From the NCBI GenBank assembly GCA_963978895.1, contig OZ022242.1:33491338-33555337 (forward strand): DNA of 64,000 nt, given 5' to 3'. Made by a program: the position numbers and the translations under genes. The notes beneath the pieces were generated by a model, which saw nothing but the letters and a program-made list of their open reading frames with translations, had not been told where the DNA came from and did no database searches. This stretch comes from Erpobdella octoculata. Its lineage: Eukaryota > Annelida > Clitellata > Hirudinida > Erpobdellidae. This document shows, piece by piece, positions 1 through 21,312 of the stretch (position 1 is its first letter; the number at the start of each line of letters is the position of its first letter).

Positions 1-204
1 TTTTTTCATTTTGATTTTTTATCATTTTTTCGCTTAATTGTCTTTTTTATTGGTTTTATAGTTTATTTGTTTGCTTCTTTTTTTATTACTTTTATAATAC
101 ACTTCCTTTTTTATTATTTTTTATTGCAATTTGTTTTCCTTATTTTTATTATTTTTTATTGTATTTTTTTACCCTATTTTTATTCATTTCGTCGTTTTCC
201 ACGC

Positions 205-285
205 TCGTTTAACCTCTTCGGGATTCGAACCTGCAGGCTTATACAACATTGATTGCAACACAACGTGCTGAGCCAACGACGCATT
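205..285 (-). mobile_element. tRNA-like SINE head or tRNA relic
   Basis: On the minus strand an A-box-like TTGGCTCAGCACG (about 279-264) is followed about 30 nt later by a perfect B-box-like GGTTCGAATCC (about 231-221). The flanks do not pair into a 7-bp acceptor stem, so this is not a working tRNA gene. A tRNA-derived SINE fragment is the simplest reading. Confidence 0.4.
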
Positions 286-876
286 TTTTAGGACTTAAAA
301 ATAAAATTGAAATAGTGATCCGTTTTTCAAACTGTGTTGAAAATTATTGTAAAACAAATTGAACGCACACAAGATTGTTGTGTAACATTTTGAATGTGAA
401 CAAAATTGATGTGAAACATGTTGAACGTAGACGAAATTGTTTTGAAATACTTACGTTGTTAAAAAAAAACAAAAAATTAATAGTTAAAGAGTTAATTAAC
501 ATCGGCAAATATAAAATTTAAAAAAAAATATCCTACCTCTGACACCACTCATTGTAACCAACCATCGTGGTTACATGTGCTATTATAATTCTTCAAGATT
601 AGCTTGATGAATTCATATTGTAAATCATTTTAAAACAAACATGTTAAACTGCTATTTAGACTCAATTAAATAGTTAACTAAAATTTAATACTTCTAAAAG
701 TTTTTGTAAGATGTATGCAAGGTCACTCTGTAAACAGGTTTCTCGTGTGATAAGGTACATATATATATGTAGTTTTAATAGTAACATTAATAATAAATTA
801 TTAAAATTACTATTATAATTATTAATAAAAGATTATAATAATTGCTACAAACTGCTGAAACTGAAAAGCTACTCAC
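286..876. other. AT-rich stretch without a gene
   Basis: Low-complexity AT-rich sequence with near-repeats of a 'gtgaa..aacattttgaa' type motif around 340-450. No coding signal was seen. If the exon candidate at 877-1079 is real, this is the start of its next intron. Confidence 0.5.
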
Positions 877-2755
877 ACTACCTTCTAAAAATTTATTTTT
901 CGCAAGTATGTCGTTCATGAGTAAACTGCTGCCCGTGTTGTTGCCGTTGCTGTTGTTGTTGTTGTTGTTGATGATAGCAGTCGCCGTGGCGTTGCTGGGG
1001 AAGTTTGTGGCGGCAAAGCTGTGCAGGCCTCCTGGCTCCATCATCATCATCTTGCTGGGGTGGACGTTCCGAGAAGGTGCTATCCGCAATCGACGGGGTG
1101 GCGACGAGGTTCCAAAAAAAAGGAAATCAAAATTGAATTTTTATTCAGAGGTTTTTGTTCCGTCCATGCAGTTGCGAAGTTTAAGAATTTCTATATATGG
1201 GAGTTTTTCTTTGTTTGTTTCGGTGCTAAATTACATGCAAATGTGCTAAAAAATTTGTTAATTTAGGTTGCAAAATGAGCATTTAATTCAGTCCTTCAAG
1301 CATCAGAATTATGTTCACAAAAGCTGCATCGAACTTTTTGACAGCTACAGCAAAAACTCGACTTAATTCCAACGTTTTCTAAATGAACAATTTAAGCTAA
1401 AAAACTTTTCTTAATTAGGCCAATTGAGATTGTTTATAGCTAATTAAGAAAATTAAGATTTCGAGAGTGTTCCTGGAAGCAGCGTCTACGAAAATATATT
1501 TCCAAAGATCCGCTGTGTCTCCTGTAACCATTTTACTGCTTACAGCAGCAGAGCTTTTCCGTTTTCAGCAGCCAGAGGGCGTGGCCTGCAGTTCTTTCCA
1601 CTTCCATTGAACAGCTTCTCCGTTGACTGATGACCTGTCAGATGTCCGGATTGGTCGGAACCCGGGCCTGGGATGGAGCGGACCAATGACTGTTAGAGAT
1701 GCTATGCGGTAGAGATTCGTGTTCAACAACGATAGACTAAAAGTTAATTTAATTATACGTGTATTAAAAGATATTAAAATGCGAAAATTAAAAAATACTG
1801 TGTTTACCGTACTTTTGAACGGAATATAATTAAACGTAATTTTTTTACGTACGAACATATTTTTTAGGTTAAAAATCAAAAAAGTCGGTGATCGACGCTT
1901 TGTCGTCTGTCTGTTCAATATGTCGCTTCTTGTGATGAATTTATTAGCGAGATAAAATATATTTGCGGCACAATTAAGAAAATTAGTTTGTAGAAAGATA
2001 TGGAGTGAAGAAAAAAAGAAAAAGGGCGTAGAGAGAAGGTGGGGGTCTAGGGAAGGTGGGGGAGGGTTAGGAAAGGTTGGGAACGGGCAAAAAAGTTCAA
2101 AAATTATTATGAACGCATACAATTTAGAACAATAACATAAAAACAAAAACCATATAAAAAATAAAAAATCACAGAGTGATAAAGAAATTAACAAGAGAAA
2201 AAAAAGTAGAAGGGAAAGAAAGAGAGAAAAAGAAAATGATAGAGATTTAAAAAATAGGCAGACAGATAGATAAAAAGTGGAAACGAAAAAATACACAGAC
2301 TGCTATTTATATACCTTTTCTGTCTCCGAGTGGGAGAATGGACAAACAGAATGTATGGCATGAAACAGAGTTGTTGAATGCATAAAATTAAAAAAACAAC
2401 TAAAAAAACAAACAACAGAAAGAGAAAAAAGAGAAAAAAAGAAAGAGAGAAAGAGAGAGAGAAACAAACAGACACATTGAAATAATTCTGTTTCTGATCA
2501 CTTCTCTTGTTATGAGATCTGCAGAGAGAGAGAGAGAGAGAAGAAGGGAAGGAGAGGGCGAGAATTCCGTTCTGTCAATCGTCGCACCGTATAGATGAAA
2601 AGCTCATTCATTTCCATAAAGTTGAATAAAAACATTTCAAATATTTAAAAAAACAACAAAATTGAAAGAAAAAAAAACGTCTTACCTCCTGTTGCGCAGG
2701 CGCACTGCAAATCCTCCTCCGCCGACTTCCTGTCCTGAGGCAGGGCGTCATTCAT
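877..2755 (-). CDS. candidate 5' coding exons of an unidentified regulator (two exons, incomplete)
   Basis: Two GC-richer islands in AT-rich DNA join in frame. Exon A (2755-2686) starts at an ATG preceded by cag, encodes 23 residues beginning MNDALPQDRK, and ends in a good donor (GGAG|gtaag, phase 1). Exon B (1079-877) begins after atag in the complementary phase and encodes about 67 residues. These include a Met run, an Asn run and the motif SLLMNDILAKNK before the donor gtgagt. Polar homopolymer runs plus a short hydrophobic 'x-[ND]-I-L' motif resemble the N-terminus of homeodomain proteins with EH1/TN motifs, but no DNA-binding domain is in the window. Remaining exons would lie left of position 1. 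The acceptor of exon B has a poor pyrimidine tract. The gene identity is a guess. Confidence 0.35.
1090..2685. other. stretch without a gene, possibly intron of the preceding candidate
   Basis: Mixed AT-rich sequence. About 2,180-2,545 is purine-rich with short GA runs. Minus-strand open frames here are pyrimidine low-complexity and not gene-like. Confidence 0.5.
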
Positions 2756-4458
2756 CTGTTTACACTGGCGAGTGAGTAAACACGGCTTGCGTATTTTTAT
2801 GCATACCCTCCGATACCTCAATGTGTACTCAACATAAATACCCGCGTATGTCGCTAAATTTTTAACGGAGTCCGTGGTAATGGCAACGACAATGATTATG
2901 ATGATGATAGCTATGATGATGTAAATATTATGCGTGTGTGTGTGTGTGTGTGTCTGTATGTATATATGCATGCGTTTGACGCAAGTCATTGGAACACCTG
3001 CTGTCCATAGAGAAAGATATCCGTGACCATAAGAAATCAACACGGAACATGATACTCCATCATTCATTGACACACTCACACATCCACATTCGCACACAAC
3101 AACACACACATACACAGACTCACTAGCGTACACACTGCACACAAAACAACTTAAACATTTTACTCACACACACACACACACACACACTTACGCGTACATA
3201 AAAACACACATCAAACTCACATTGATACATCAAACTGGCTCAAGGATTAGAGGGATTATCGACCACCTCGGTTGACAATTAGACGCCATGGCCAATTAAA
3301 TTAATGTATTCCTCCGCGCCCCTGATCTCCCTGTCAGAGCACTGACGTGTGGCCATCCGCGGGACTATTTTCTCCTAATCCTTCCACTTACTATCGTTTG
3401 TATTTACTGTTCAGTTTGTTTATATCTTTTTTTTATTTTTAAAAATGCTAATGTCAGGCTGAAAATATATTTGTTGATTATGATGATATCGAAACACATA
3501 CAAAATATAAATTATTGTTAATATTATAATAGGATTTTTTATTTCAAATAACAGCCATGCATTAAATCAATGTTATTGCTGGTTGTTAAGTTTTTGAAAA
3601 GCAAACATTTAACACCAATGTTTCTTCTTAGGCCAATTGAATAGCAATTAATCGTCAACGCATCTGTGTACGTTCATTCATCAAAACATTCCTTCATGGC
3701 ACTTGTACAAGTAGCTCTCCAAACTCCTTCAAACGTCAAACCACCACCGGAAATGAATCACTTCATACTCTTTTTTCCTCTCCATCCATCCATTTATCCA
3801 CACATCCATCCCTCCATCCATCCTTCAATCCTTCCGTCAGTCCATCCGTCCGTTCCTCTGAACCTACTTCCTTTTCTACTTCCTTTTCTCATCTTCAAGG
3901 TCTTCTGATTGGTTCCGCCATCGCCGGTTATGACGTAATCTTGTCCAGCAGTACGTGAACCAAAGACCATAAAACTTAATGAGTGCATCCCGGAAATTCC
4001 TGGAAATTGTAAACACCGATAGCAAAACTTGTAATTACAATATTTCACACTTTGAAAACGTGTTAAGAAAAATTGATATACTTTGTTTGAATGTGAACGT
4101 CGGTAAAAACAACATTAACTATTTAATGATCTTTCAACAATGTCATTCAATGTTTCACTATTTTGTTATGAACTAAAAAGCTGCAGAATTATGACATTTA
4201 TATGACAACATCAAATCCTGGTCGTGGTAATTCAAAAGCTTTTCGTTTCCCGAATATAACGAGTTTTTGTTAAATCAGAAAATATAATTTTTAATAAAAT
4301 ATTGCAAAGTGAGTAAATTTTTATTTCTATGGGTCACGTGTCATGCCGAACACAAATATTTGTCATAAAATCTCCAATCACAAATCAAATATCCGTTGCC
4401 TTGCACTGCATCTCTCGAATATACTAGAACTTTTTCTTGTGTTTTTAAAACTAACTTA
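2756..4458. other. non-coding stretch with short CA/GT and ATCC runs
   Basis: It holds a GT run (2,933-2,953), a CA run (about 3,164-3,187) and a degenerate ATCC tract (about 3,782-3,862). Between them, 3,238-3,375 is non-repetitive and contains several TAAT/ATTA-core sites (GGATTAGAGGGATTATCG, GACAATTAGACG, CCAATTAAATTAATG), so it is a possible regulatory segment. No gene was seen. Confidence 0.5.
3238..3375. promoter_or_regulatory. homeodomain-site-rich candidate enhancer
   Basis: This non-repetitive segment of higher GC sits among simple repeats. It carries two bicoid-like GGATTA cores and several ATTA/TAAT cores within about 100 bp, some 500 bp upstream of the candidate start codon at 2755. 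Clustered TAAT cores are typical of developmental enhancers, but AT-rich DNA produces them by chance too. Confidence 0.25.
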
Positions 4459-4949
4459 TCACTCACTCACTCACTCACTCACTCACTCACTCACTCACTC
4501 ACTCACTCACTCACTCACTCACTCACTCACTCACTCACTCACTCACTCACTCACTCACTCACTCACTCACTCACGCACTCACTCACTCACTCACTCACTC
4601 ACTCACTCACTCACTCACTCACTCACTCACTCACTCACTCACTCACTCACTCACTCACTCACTCACTCACTCACTCACTCACTCACTCACTCACTCACTC
4701 ACTCACTCACTCACTCACTCACTCACTCACTCACTCACTCACTCACTCACTCACTCACTCACTCACTCACTCACTCACTCACTCACTCACTCACTCACTC
4801 ACTCACTCACTCACTCACTCACTCACTCACTCACTCACTCACTCACTCACTCACTCACTCACTCACTCACTCACTCACTCACTCACTCACTCACTCACTC
4901 ACTCACTCACTCACTCACTCACTCACTCACTCACTCACTCACTCACTCA
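4459..4949. repeat. TCAC tetranucleotide microsatellite, about 490 bp
   Basis: About 122 copies of the 4-mer TCAC, with one visible substitution (a G near 4,575). Open frames reading Leu-Thr-His-Ser repeats are artefacts of the array. Confidence 0.97.

Positions 4950-7730
<2,781 letters not shown>

Positions 7731-7808
<78 letters not shown>
7731..7808. repeat. CT dinucleotide microsatellite
   Basis: About 38 copies of CT within a wider pyrimidine-rich tract (7,560-7,810). Overlapping open frames on both strands are simple-repeat artefacts. Confidence 0.95.
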
Positions 7809-7810
<2 letters not shown>

Positions 7811-8263
7811 CATTGCACTACAGGAGGACATGCAAGGATGCATGTCAAGTCTTCGAGACTTCAAAGAGGCATCTACCTGGTTGAACTGCGTGATTGAATG
7901 CAATTGCAGCCTCCCTCTCAAACTCCTCATCATTTTATTCAATTTTTTTCTCTTCATTTTTGTGATTTTTCTATTCATCTTCTTTCTTTCAAATGTATTT
8001 ATTTTTGTATCGTTATTGCGAAGTTTTCTATTTGACAGAATCGATTAATAGTGCATTTTTACCAGCCAATATATTAGTAAATTAAAATAAAAATTTAAAT
8101 TTTCCATTAAATTTTTGTCCGACAAGAAGGGAAGATAATTCTGCATTGATCCCCCGAGAGTTCAAGTCAAGACGTGACGATCGATAATTTCATCTTGTGG
8201 TGTGTGTGTGCGTGTATGTGTGTGCGTGAGTCTGTGTATGTGTGTGTATGCATGTATGTGTGT
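7809..8263. other. gene-free stretch
   Basis: T-rich sequence with no recognisable feature. GT-rich sequence (8,199-8,263) leads into the TATG array. Confidence 0.5.
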
Positions 8264-8457
8264 GTATGTATGTATGTATGTATGTATGTATGTATGTATG
8301 TATGTATGTATGTATGTATGTATGTATGTATGTATGTATGTATGTATGTATGTATGTATGTATGTATGTATGTATGTATGTATGTATGTATGTATGTATG
8401 TATGTATGTATGTATGTATGTATGTATGTATGTATGTATGTATGTATGTATGTATGT
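8264..8457. repeat. TATG tetranucleotide microsatellite
   Basis: About 48 near-perfect copies of TATG, flanked by GT-rich borders. All open frames across it on both strands are repeat artefacts. Confidence 0.96.
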
Positions 8458-8691
8458 GTGTATGTGTGTGTGTGTGTAAGCATATGAGTGCATGGTGCAC
8501 ATTTTTATGCTTGTGTGTTTTTGTGCATAAATATATATATGTGTTTGCATGTTTGTATGCTTAGCTATACACACACTATTATAATATCTGAATATATGTA
8601 AAGAATTATGGATTACAAATTTACAAAACATGACACAGAGGAGTGAAGTTACAAAATATTTATACAAATATTGAATGAATATATACGCACA

Positions 8692-8820
8692 CATAGAAGA
8701 GCTCTTTCTGTTGCATCCACAAACGCCTGGGACGGCTTACCATCTTCCATTAGGGAATCAGAAACAATTGACTTTAAAACTTCTCTAAAAAATCATTTAC
8801 TATTAAGAACGTTAAAGTTT
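8692..8820 (+). pseudogene. non-LTR retrotransposon reverse-transcriptase C-terminal relic
   Basis: The translation contains NAWDGLPSSIRESETIDFK and then a basic-leucine stretch (SLKNHLLL). This matches the layout 'AW..LP..IR....FK..LK..L' that ends many LINE and reverse-transcriptase-related ORF2 proteins. No upstream polymerase domain is present, so this is a short 3' relic. A related peptide is encoded on the minus strand near 20,641-20,560. Confidence 0.6.
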
Positions 8821-8920
8821 AAATCATTTTACGCCGTCGCCTTTGAGCAAAACCTGTTTTGTTTTTAGTCGACTTATGAATATCTTGGTAAATAAATAAA
8901 TAACTGTAAATAAGGTTATT

Positions 8921-8997
<77 letters not shown>
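8921..8997. repeat. TA dinucleotide microsatellite
   Basis: About 75 bp of TA repeats. Confidence 0.95.
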
Positions 8998-9002
<5 letters not shown>

Positions 9003-9763
9003 AATAATATATGTATGTATGTATGTATAGTATTTAGAAGTGTATGTAGGCATATATATATAGTGGCATATGTTAGGTTGCGTGTAATTAATAAGCAGTG
9101 TGACGATGACGTAGTGAACATGCAATGTCATTGATATATGTAATTTGACATTTTTTCTAAAACAGAAAGAATTTCTTAAAACAACTTTTCATCCAATAAT
9201 TTTCAAATTTTACTAGCGTTTATATATTTCTTCAATCAATTAGATTCACATAATTTATTTATTTATTTTGTTATATATATATATATGTATATGTATATTT
9301 AATTGTTTATTTGTTTAATGATTGTTTTAATTATTATTTTAATGTTCAAAATGTTATATTTATTAAAACTCCTTAATATATTTTGTTTTGAATAATCAAT
9401 ATTAGATCTTTAAGACTATAATATTTGTCATCACTTTTAAAGGGTTTTGTACCCAAACAGTTCTTACACAGGGTCTACGTCATTGCCAATATCGCTCAGC
9501 AATTATGAATATTGAACATATGCTATCGGATTCATGTCAGCTGTTTCATTATTAATTATGAATGGCTGATGTTGTGATGATTTTTAAATCAATGATGATG
9601 ATGATAATGATGATAATGATGATGATGATTATGATGACGATGATGATGATGATGGCGACTATAATGATGATGATCTATGGTGATAAAAGAGGTAGTTTAT
9701 GGTTATGATGATGATGATATTGGTGGGAAAAAGGAACTTTGAGGAAGTTGTTAATTAGATTGA
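8998..9763. other. AT-rich gene-free stretch ending in GAT-rich repeats
   Basis: AT-rich sequence with a TATG run (9,012-9,028), then interrupted GAT repeats (9,590-9,720). No gene was seen. Confidence 0.5.
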
Positions 9764-10860
<1,097 letters not shown>

Positions 10861-10950
10861 AACCACGGCGTAATGGTGACGACGACGACGACGAAGACGA
10901 CGACAATGACGACGATGATGATGGTGGAGAGGATGATGATGATGGTGGAG

Positions 10951-11013
<63 letters not shown>

Positions 11014-11037
11014 GTCATGATGATGATGATGATGATA

Positions 11038-11078
<41 letters not shown>

Positions 11079-11104
11079 AATGATGATGATGATGATAATA
11101 ATGA
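10861..11104. repeat. interrupted GAC/GAT trinucleotide tract
   Basis: GAC repeats grade into GAT repeats with GGT and CAT interruptions, an old imperfect microsatellite. Confidence 0.9.
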
Positions 11105-11238
11105 TCATGATGACGATAACGGCGACGATGATGATGAAGGTGTAATTCCGACTATTTAGATGATTATAATGCAGATTATTTTTTAAGAAGAATCTAGATA
11201 ACGAGTTTCATGAGCAAAATTAAAAAAACCCCTTCTTA

Positions 11239-13432
11239 TTATAAATATAAATATAAATATAAATATAAATATAAATATAAATATAAATATAAATATAAAT
11301 ATAAATATAAATATAAATATAAATATAAATATAAATATAAATATAAATATAAATATAAATATAAATATAAATATAAATATAAATATAAATATAAATATAA
11401 ATATAAATATAAATATAAATATAAATATAAATATAAATATAAATATAAATATAAATATAAATATAAATATAAATATAAATATAAATATAAATATAAATAT
11501 AAATATAAATATAAATATAAATATAAATATAAATATAAATATAAATATAAATATAAATATAAATATAAATATAAATATAAATATAAATATAAATATAAAT
11601 ATAAATATAAATATAAATATAAATATAAATATAAATATAAATATAAATATAAATATAAATATAAATATAAATATAAATATAAATATAAATATAAATATAA
11701 ATATAAATATAAATATAAATATAAATATAAATATAAATATAAATATAAATATAAATATAAATATAAATATAAATATAAATATAAATATAAATATAAATAT
11801 AAATATAAATATAAATATAAATATAAATATAAATATAAATATAAATATAAATATAAATATAAATATAAATATAAATATAAATATAAATATAAATATAAAT
11901 ATAAATATAAATATAAATATAAATATAAATATAAATATAAATATAAATATAAATATAAATATAAATATAAATATAAATATAAATATAAATATAAATATAA
12001 ATATAAATATAAATATAAATATAAATATAAATATAAATATAAATATAAATATAAATATAAATATAAATATAAATATAAATATAAATATAAATATAAATAT
12101 AAATATAAATATAAATATAAATATAAATATAAATATAAATATAAATATAAATATAAATATAAATATAAATATAAATATAAATATAAATATAAATATAAAT
12201 ATAAATATAAATATAAATATAAATATAAATATAAATATAAATATAAATATAAATATAAATATAAATATAAATATAAATATAAATATAAATATAAATATAA
12301 ATATAAATATAAATATAAATATAAATATAAATATAAATATAAATATAAATATAAATATAAATATAAATATAAATATAAATATAAATATAAATATAAATAT
12401 AAATATAAATATAAATATAAATATAAATATAAATATAAATATAAATATAAATATAAATATAAATATAAATATAAATATAAATATAAATATAAATATAAAT
12501 ATAAATATAAATATAAATATAAATATAAATATAAATATAAATATAAATATAAATATAAATATAAATATAAATATAAATATAAATATAAATATAAATATAA
12601 ATATAAATATAAATATAAATATAAATATAAATATAAATATAAATATAAATATAAATATAAATATAAATATAAATATAAATATAAATATAAATATAAATAT
12701 AAATATAAATATAAATATAAATATAAATATAAATATAAATATAAATATAAATATAAATATAAATATAAATATAAATATAAATATAAATATAAATATAAAT
12801 ATAAATATAAATATAAATATAAATATAAATATAAATATAAATATAAATATAAATATAAATATAAATATAAATATAAATATAAATATAAATATAAATATAA
12901 ATATAAATATAAATATAAATATAAATATAAATATAAATATAAATATAAATATAAATATAAATATAAATATAAATATAAATATAAATATAAATATAAATAT
13001 AAATATAAATATAAATATAAATATAAATATAAATATAAATATAAATATAAATATAAATATAAATATAAATATAAATATAAATATAAATATAAATATAAAT
13101 ATAAATATAAATATAAATATAAATATAAATATAAATATAAATATAAATATAAATATAAATATAAATATAAATATAAATATAAATATAAATATAAATATAA
13201 ATATAAATATAAATATAAATATAAATATAAATATAAATATAAATATAAATATAAATATAAATATAAATATAAATATAAATATAAATATAAATATAAATAT
13301 AAATATAAATATAAATATAAATATAAATATAAATATAAATATAAATATAAATATAAATATAAATATAAATATAAATATAAATATAAATATAAATATAAAT
13401 ATAAATATAAATATAAATATAAATATAAATAT
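11239..13432. repeat. 2.2-kb perfect ATAAAT hexanucleotide array
   Basis: About 365 head-to-tail copies of a 6-bp unit (ATAAAT), with no substitution noticed on reading. Because the unit is 6 bp and lacks a stop in some frames, it yields a 754-codon Tyr-Lys frame on plus and a 748-codon Ile-Tyr frame on minus. Neither is a gene. Flanks are ordinary unique sequence, so the array is interstitial. Confidence 0.97.
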
Positions 13433-17812
<4,380 letters not shown>

Positions 17813-18364
17813 GGTGATGAGGATGAGAATAAGGATGAGGATGGTGGTGGTAGTGGTGGTGATGATGACGACGGCGAAGGCAACAAAGAATTTTTTGTGA
17901 TTAGAATGATATTTTTACTACTTGATTATATATAATAAACACGTATGTATTAATTTTTACATATAATATAACTTCTTATATTTAAAAAATGAAATTTAAA
18001 AATTGTTGTGATTGTGGGATTATATATTTAAAAAAATAAGAATAAATGATAACAGAACTATCTATCTATCTCCTTCTCATCAGCATCATCATCTTATTCC
18101 ATCATTCAAAGACGTCTCCATCTTTTAACCTCTGACCTACAGGATGAAACACTTTCTTTGATCCCGGCTAACCGGAAGTGGTCATCGATTGCGTCACGCC
18201 TTCCTCACGCCTCGAGAACTTTTCCACAACATTGGATGATGGAGCGCTTCATTGAATACAAACAAGTTTTTCCTTTCTTTTCCTATTGCGACTTCTTCTA
18301 ATTTTTAAGACTTTCATGTTTGATTGTTTGTGTATCTTTTTGCTTTTATATTCTTTCCATTTGT
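17813..18364. other. gene-free stretch
   Basis: AT-rich sequence. 18,120-18,250 is non-repetitive and GC-richer (contains AACCGGAAGTGG, an ETS-like core) and could be regulatory. No exon was recognised. Confidence 0.4.
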
Positions 18365-18560
18365 CCATCAATCCATCCATCCATCCATCCATCCATCCAT
18401 CCATCCATCCATCCATCCATCCATCCATCCATCCATCCATCCATCCATCCATCCATCCATCCATCCATCCATCCATCCATCCATCCATCCATCCATCCAT
18501 CCATCCATCCATCCATCCATCCATCCATCCATCCATCCATCCATCCATCCATCCATCCAT
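18365..18560. repeat. CATC tetranucleotide microsatellite
   Basis: About 49 near-perfect copies. The Ile-His-Pro-Ser and Met-Asp-Gly-Trp frames are artefacts. Confidence 0.96.
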
Positions 18561-18816
18561 TCATACAACGTCCCTGTAATTATCGCTAGCTTTTCCACCG
18601 GCCATGTTGGTACATAAGAGGTAGCAGGCAGTGGTAATTAAAAAGATACCGGTAGTAGTGGATTGCTAGCATGGAACTCTATAATTTACTGAATCGTCTT
18701 CTGAGACACACGAACGTCGTGCTATATGGAAGTGGTTCTCTGAATATCTTTGTTTTTGTTTCAAATTCGGCTGTGTTTTAGTGGGTATGCTCTTATGTCT
18801 TTCTCTCCCTATTTCC

Positions 18817-18823
<7 letters not shown>

Positions 18824-18886
<63 letters not shown>
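18824..18886. repeat. CT dinucleotide microsatellite
   Basis: About 30 copies of CT. Confidence 0.95.
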
Positions 18887-20201
<1,315 letters not shown>

Positions 20202-20284
20202 ATAACGCAACTGGTTTGTCGATCACACTTTTATTGTTAATAATGACAAACTAACTTGCTCCAACCAATAACTACTCAATAGGT

Positions 20285-20450
20285 AGTCGTGGCTACAAAT
20301 TGATGTCAAATAGATGTTCATGTGACGCTGTTAAATATTTTAATACTAATAAACGGAATAATTGTGGTTTGGAATTCCCTACCTGCCCATGAGTTGTATT
20401 GTCCCATTAAAAAAGGTTGACTTAGACGCTTTCCTCGGCCACAGCTAGAA
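20285..20450 (+). pseudogene. non-LTR retrotransposon C-terminal relic, frameshifted
   Basis: One frame reads RGYKLMSNRC...KYFNTNKRNN, and the neighbouring frame continues VVWNSLPAHELYCPIKKV then LDAFLG. This matches the 'R..KYFF..R....WN.LP......S...F...L' end of LINE-type ORF2 proteins, with one frameshift near 20,365. It is a different family from the 8,692-8,820 relic. Confidence 0.6.
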
Positions 20451-20559
20451 ATATTATTATATTTATTATTCGCTTAAAGCAAAAAAAAGAGTTTCGAAGA
20501 AAACCGACGGCATAACCAAAAACAGTTAAATGTGAGCATAGGAAAAAGAACTATTGTAA

Positions 20560-20641
20560 AAGTAAGTAAGTTTTTAGTTGTAATTTAAACTCAGCCAGAG
20601 TCAAAGATTCGCGGATAGAGGATGGGATTGCTTCCCAAACG
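20560..20641 (-). pseudogene. non-LTR retrotransposon C-terminal relic
   Basis: Minus-strand translation VWEAIPSSIRESLTLAEFK followed by LQLKTYLLLQ. It shares the IPSSIRES / LPSSIRES core with the relic at 8,692-8,820, so both probably come from one LINE family. Confidence 0.6.
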
Positions 20642-20908
20642 TTATTTTATTTTATTTTATTATTTTATTTTATTATTATTTCTTGGTAGTTTCTGTTTGT
20701 GGCTCTCATGACTGATGGTGTCTGTTTTTTTGCTTATGCTGGTTAGTGGCTTACCGTCCTTATGGTATTTTTCTATACATAAATAAATACATAATATATA
20801 TGTGTAATATTCTTTTAATTGAAACCAGTAGAGAATTAGGAGTAGATAGTCGTAGATGGAGAATGAAATAGAGGAACACTTATTGATACGCACACATAAA
20901 CTCATGTG

Positions 20909-21312
20909 CACTTTCACACATACCCACAGACAAACAGATACAAGCACACATACCCGCAGACAGACAGATACAAACACACATACCCACAGACAAACAGATA
21001 CAAACACATACATCCCCACAGACAAACAGATACATGCACACATACCCGCAGACAGACAGATACAAATGCACATACCCACAGACAAACAGATACAAACACA
21101 TACATCCCCACAGACAAACAGATACAAATACACATACCCACAGACAAACAGATACAAACACACACACACATCCCCACAGACAAACAGATACAAACACATC
21201 CCCACAGACAAACAGATACAAACACACATACCACAGATACAAACACACATATTCACATACCCACAGACAAACAGATAAAAACGCACATACACACAGACAA
21301 ACAAACGAACAC
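20909..21312. repeat. minisatellite with about 28-36 bp units
   Basis: About 13 units built on CATACCCACAGACAAACAGA plus a variable TACAAACACA tail. Units differ in length (with or without a CACATCC insert), giving a higher-order pattern. Overlapping open frames in both directions are artefacts. Confidence 0.95.

Noticed and set aside
205..285. Functional tRNA gene on minus
   Set aside because: A and B boxes are present, but acceptor and T stems do not pair.
1565..2475. Minus-strand Phe/Leu/Ser-rich frames
   Set aside because: Low-complexity pyrimidine sequence with no splice or start context.
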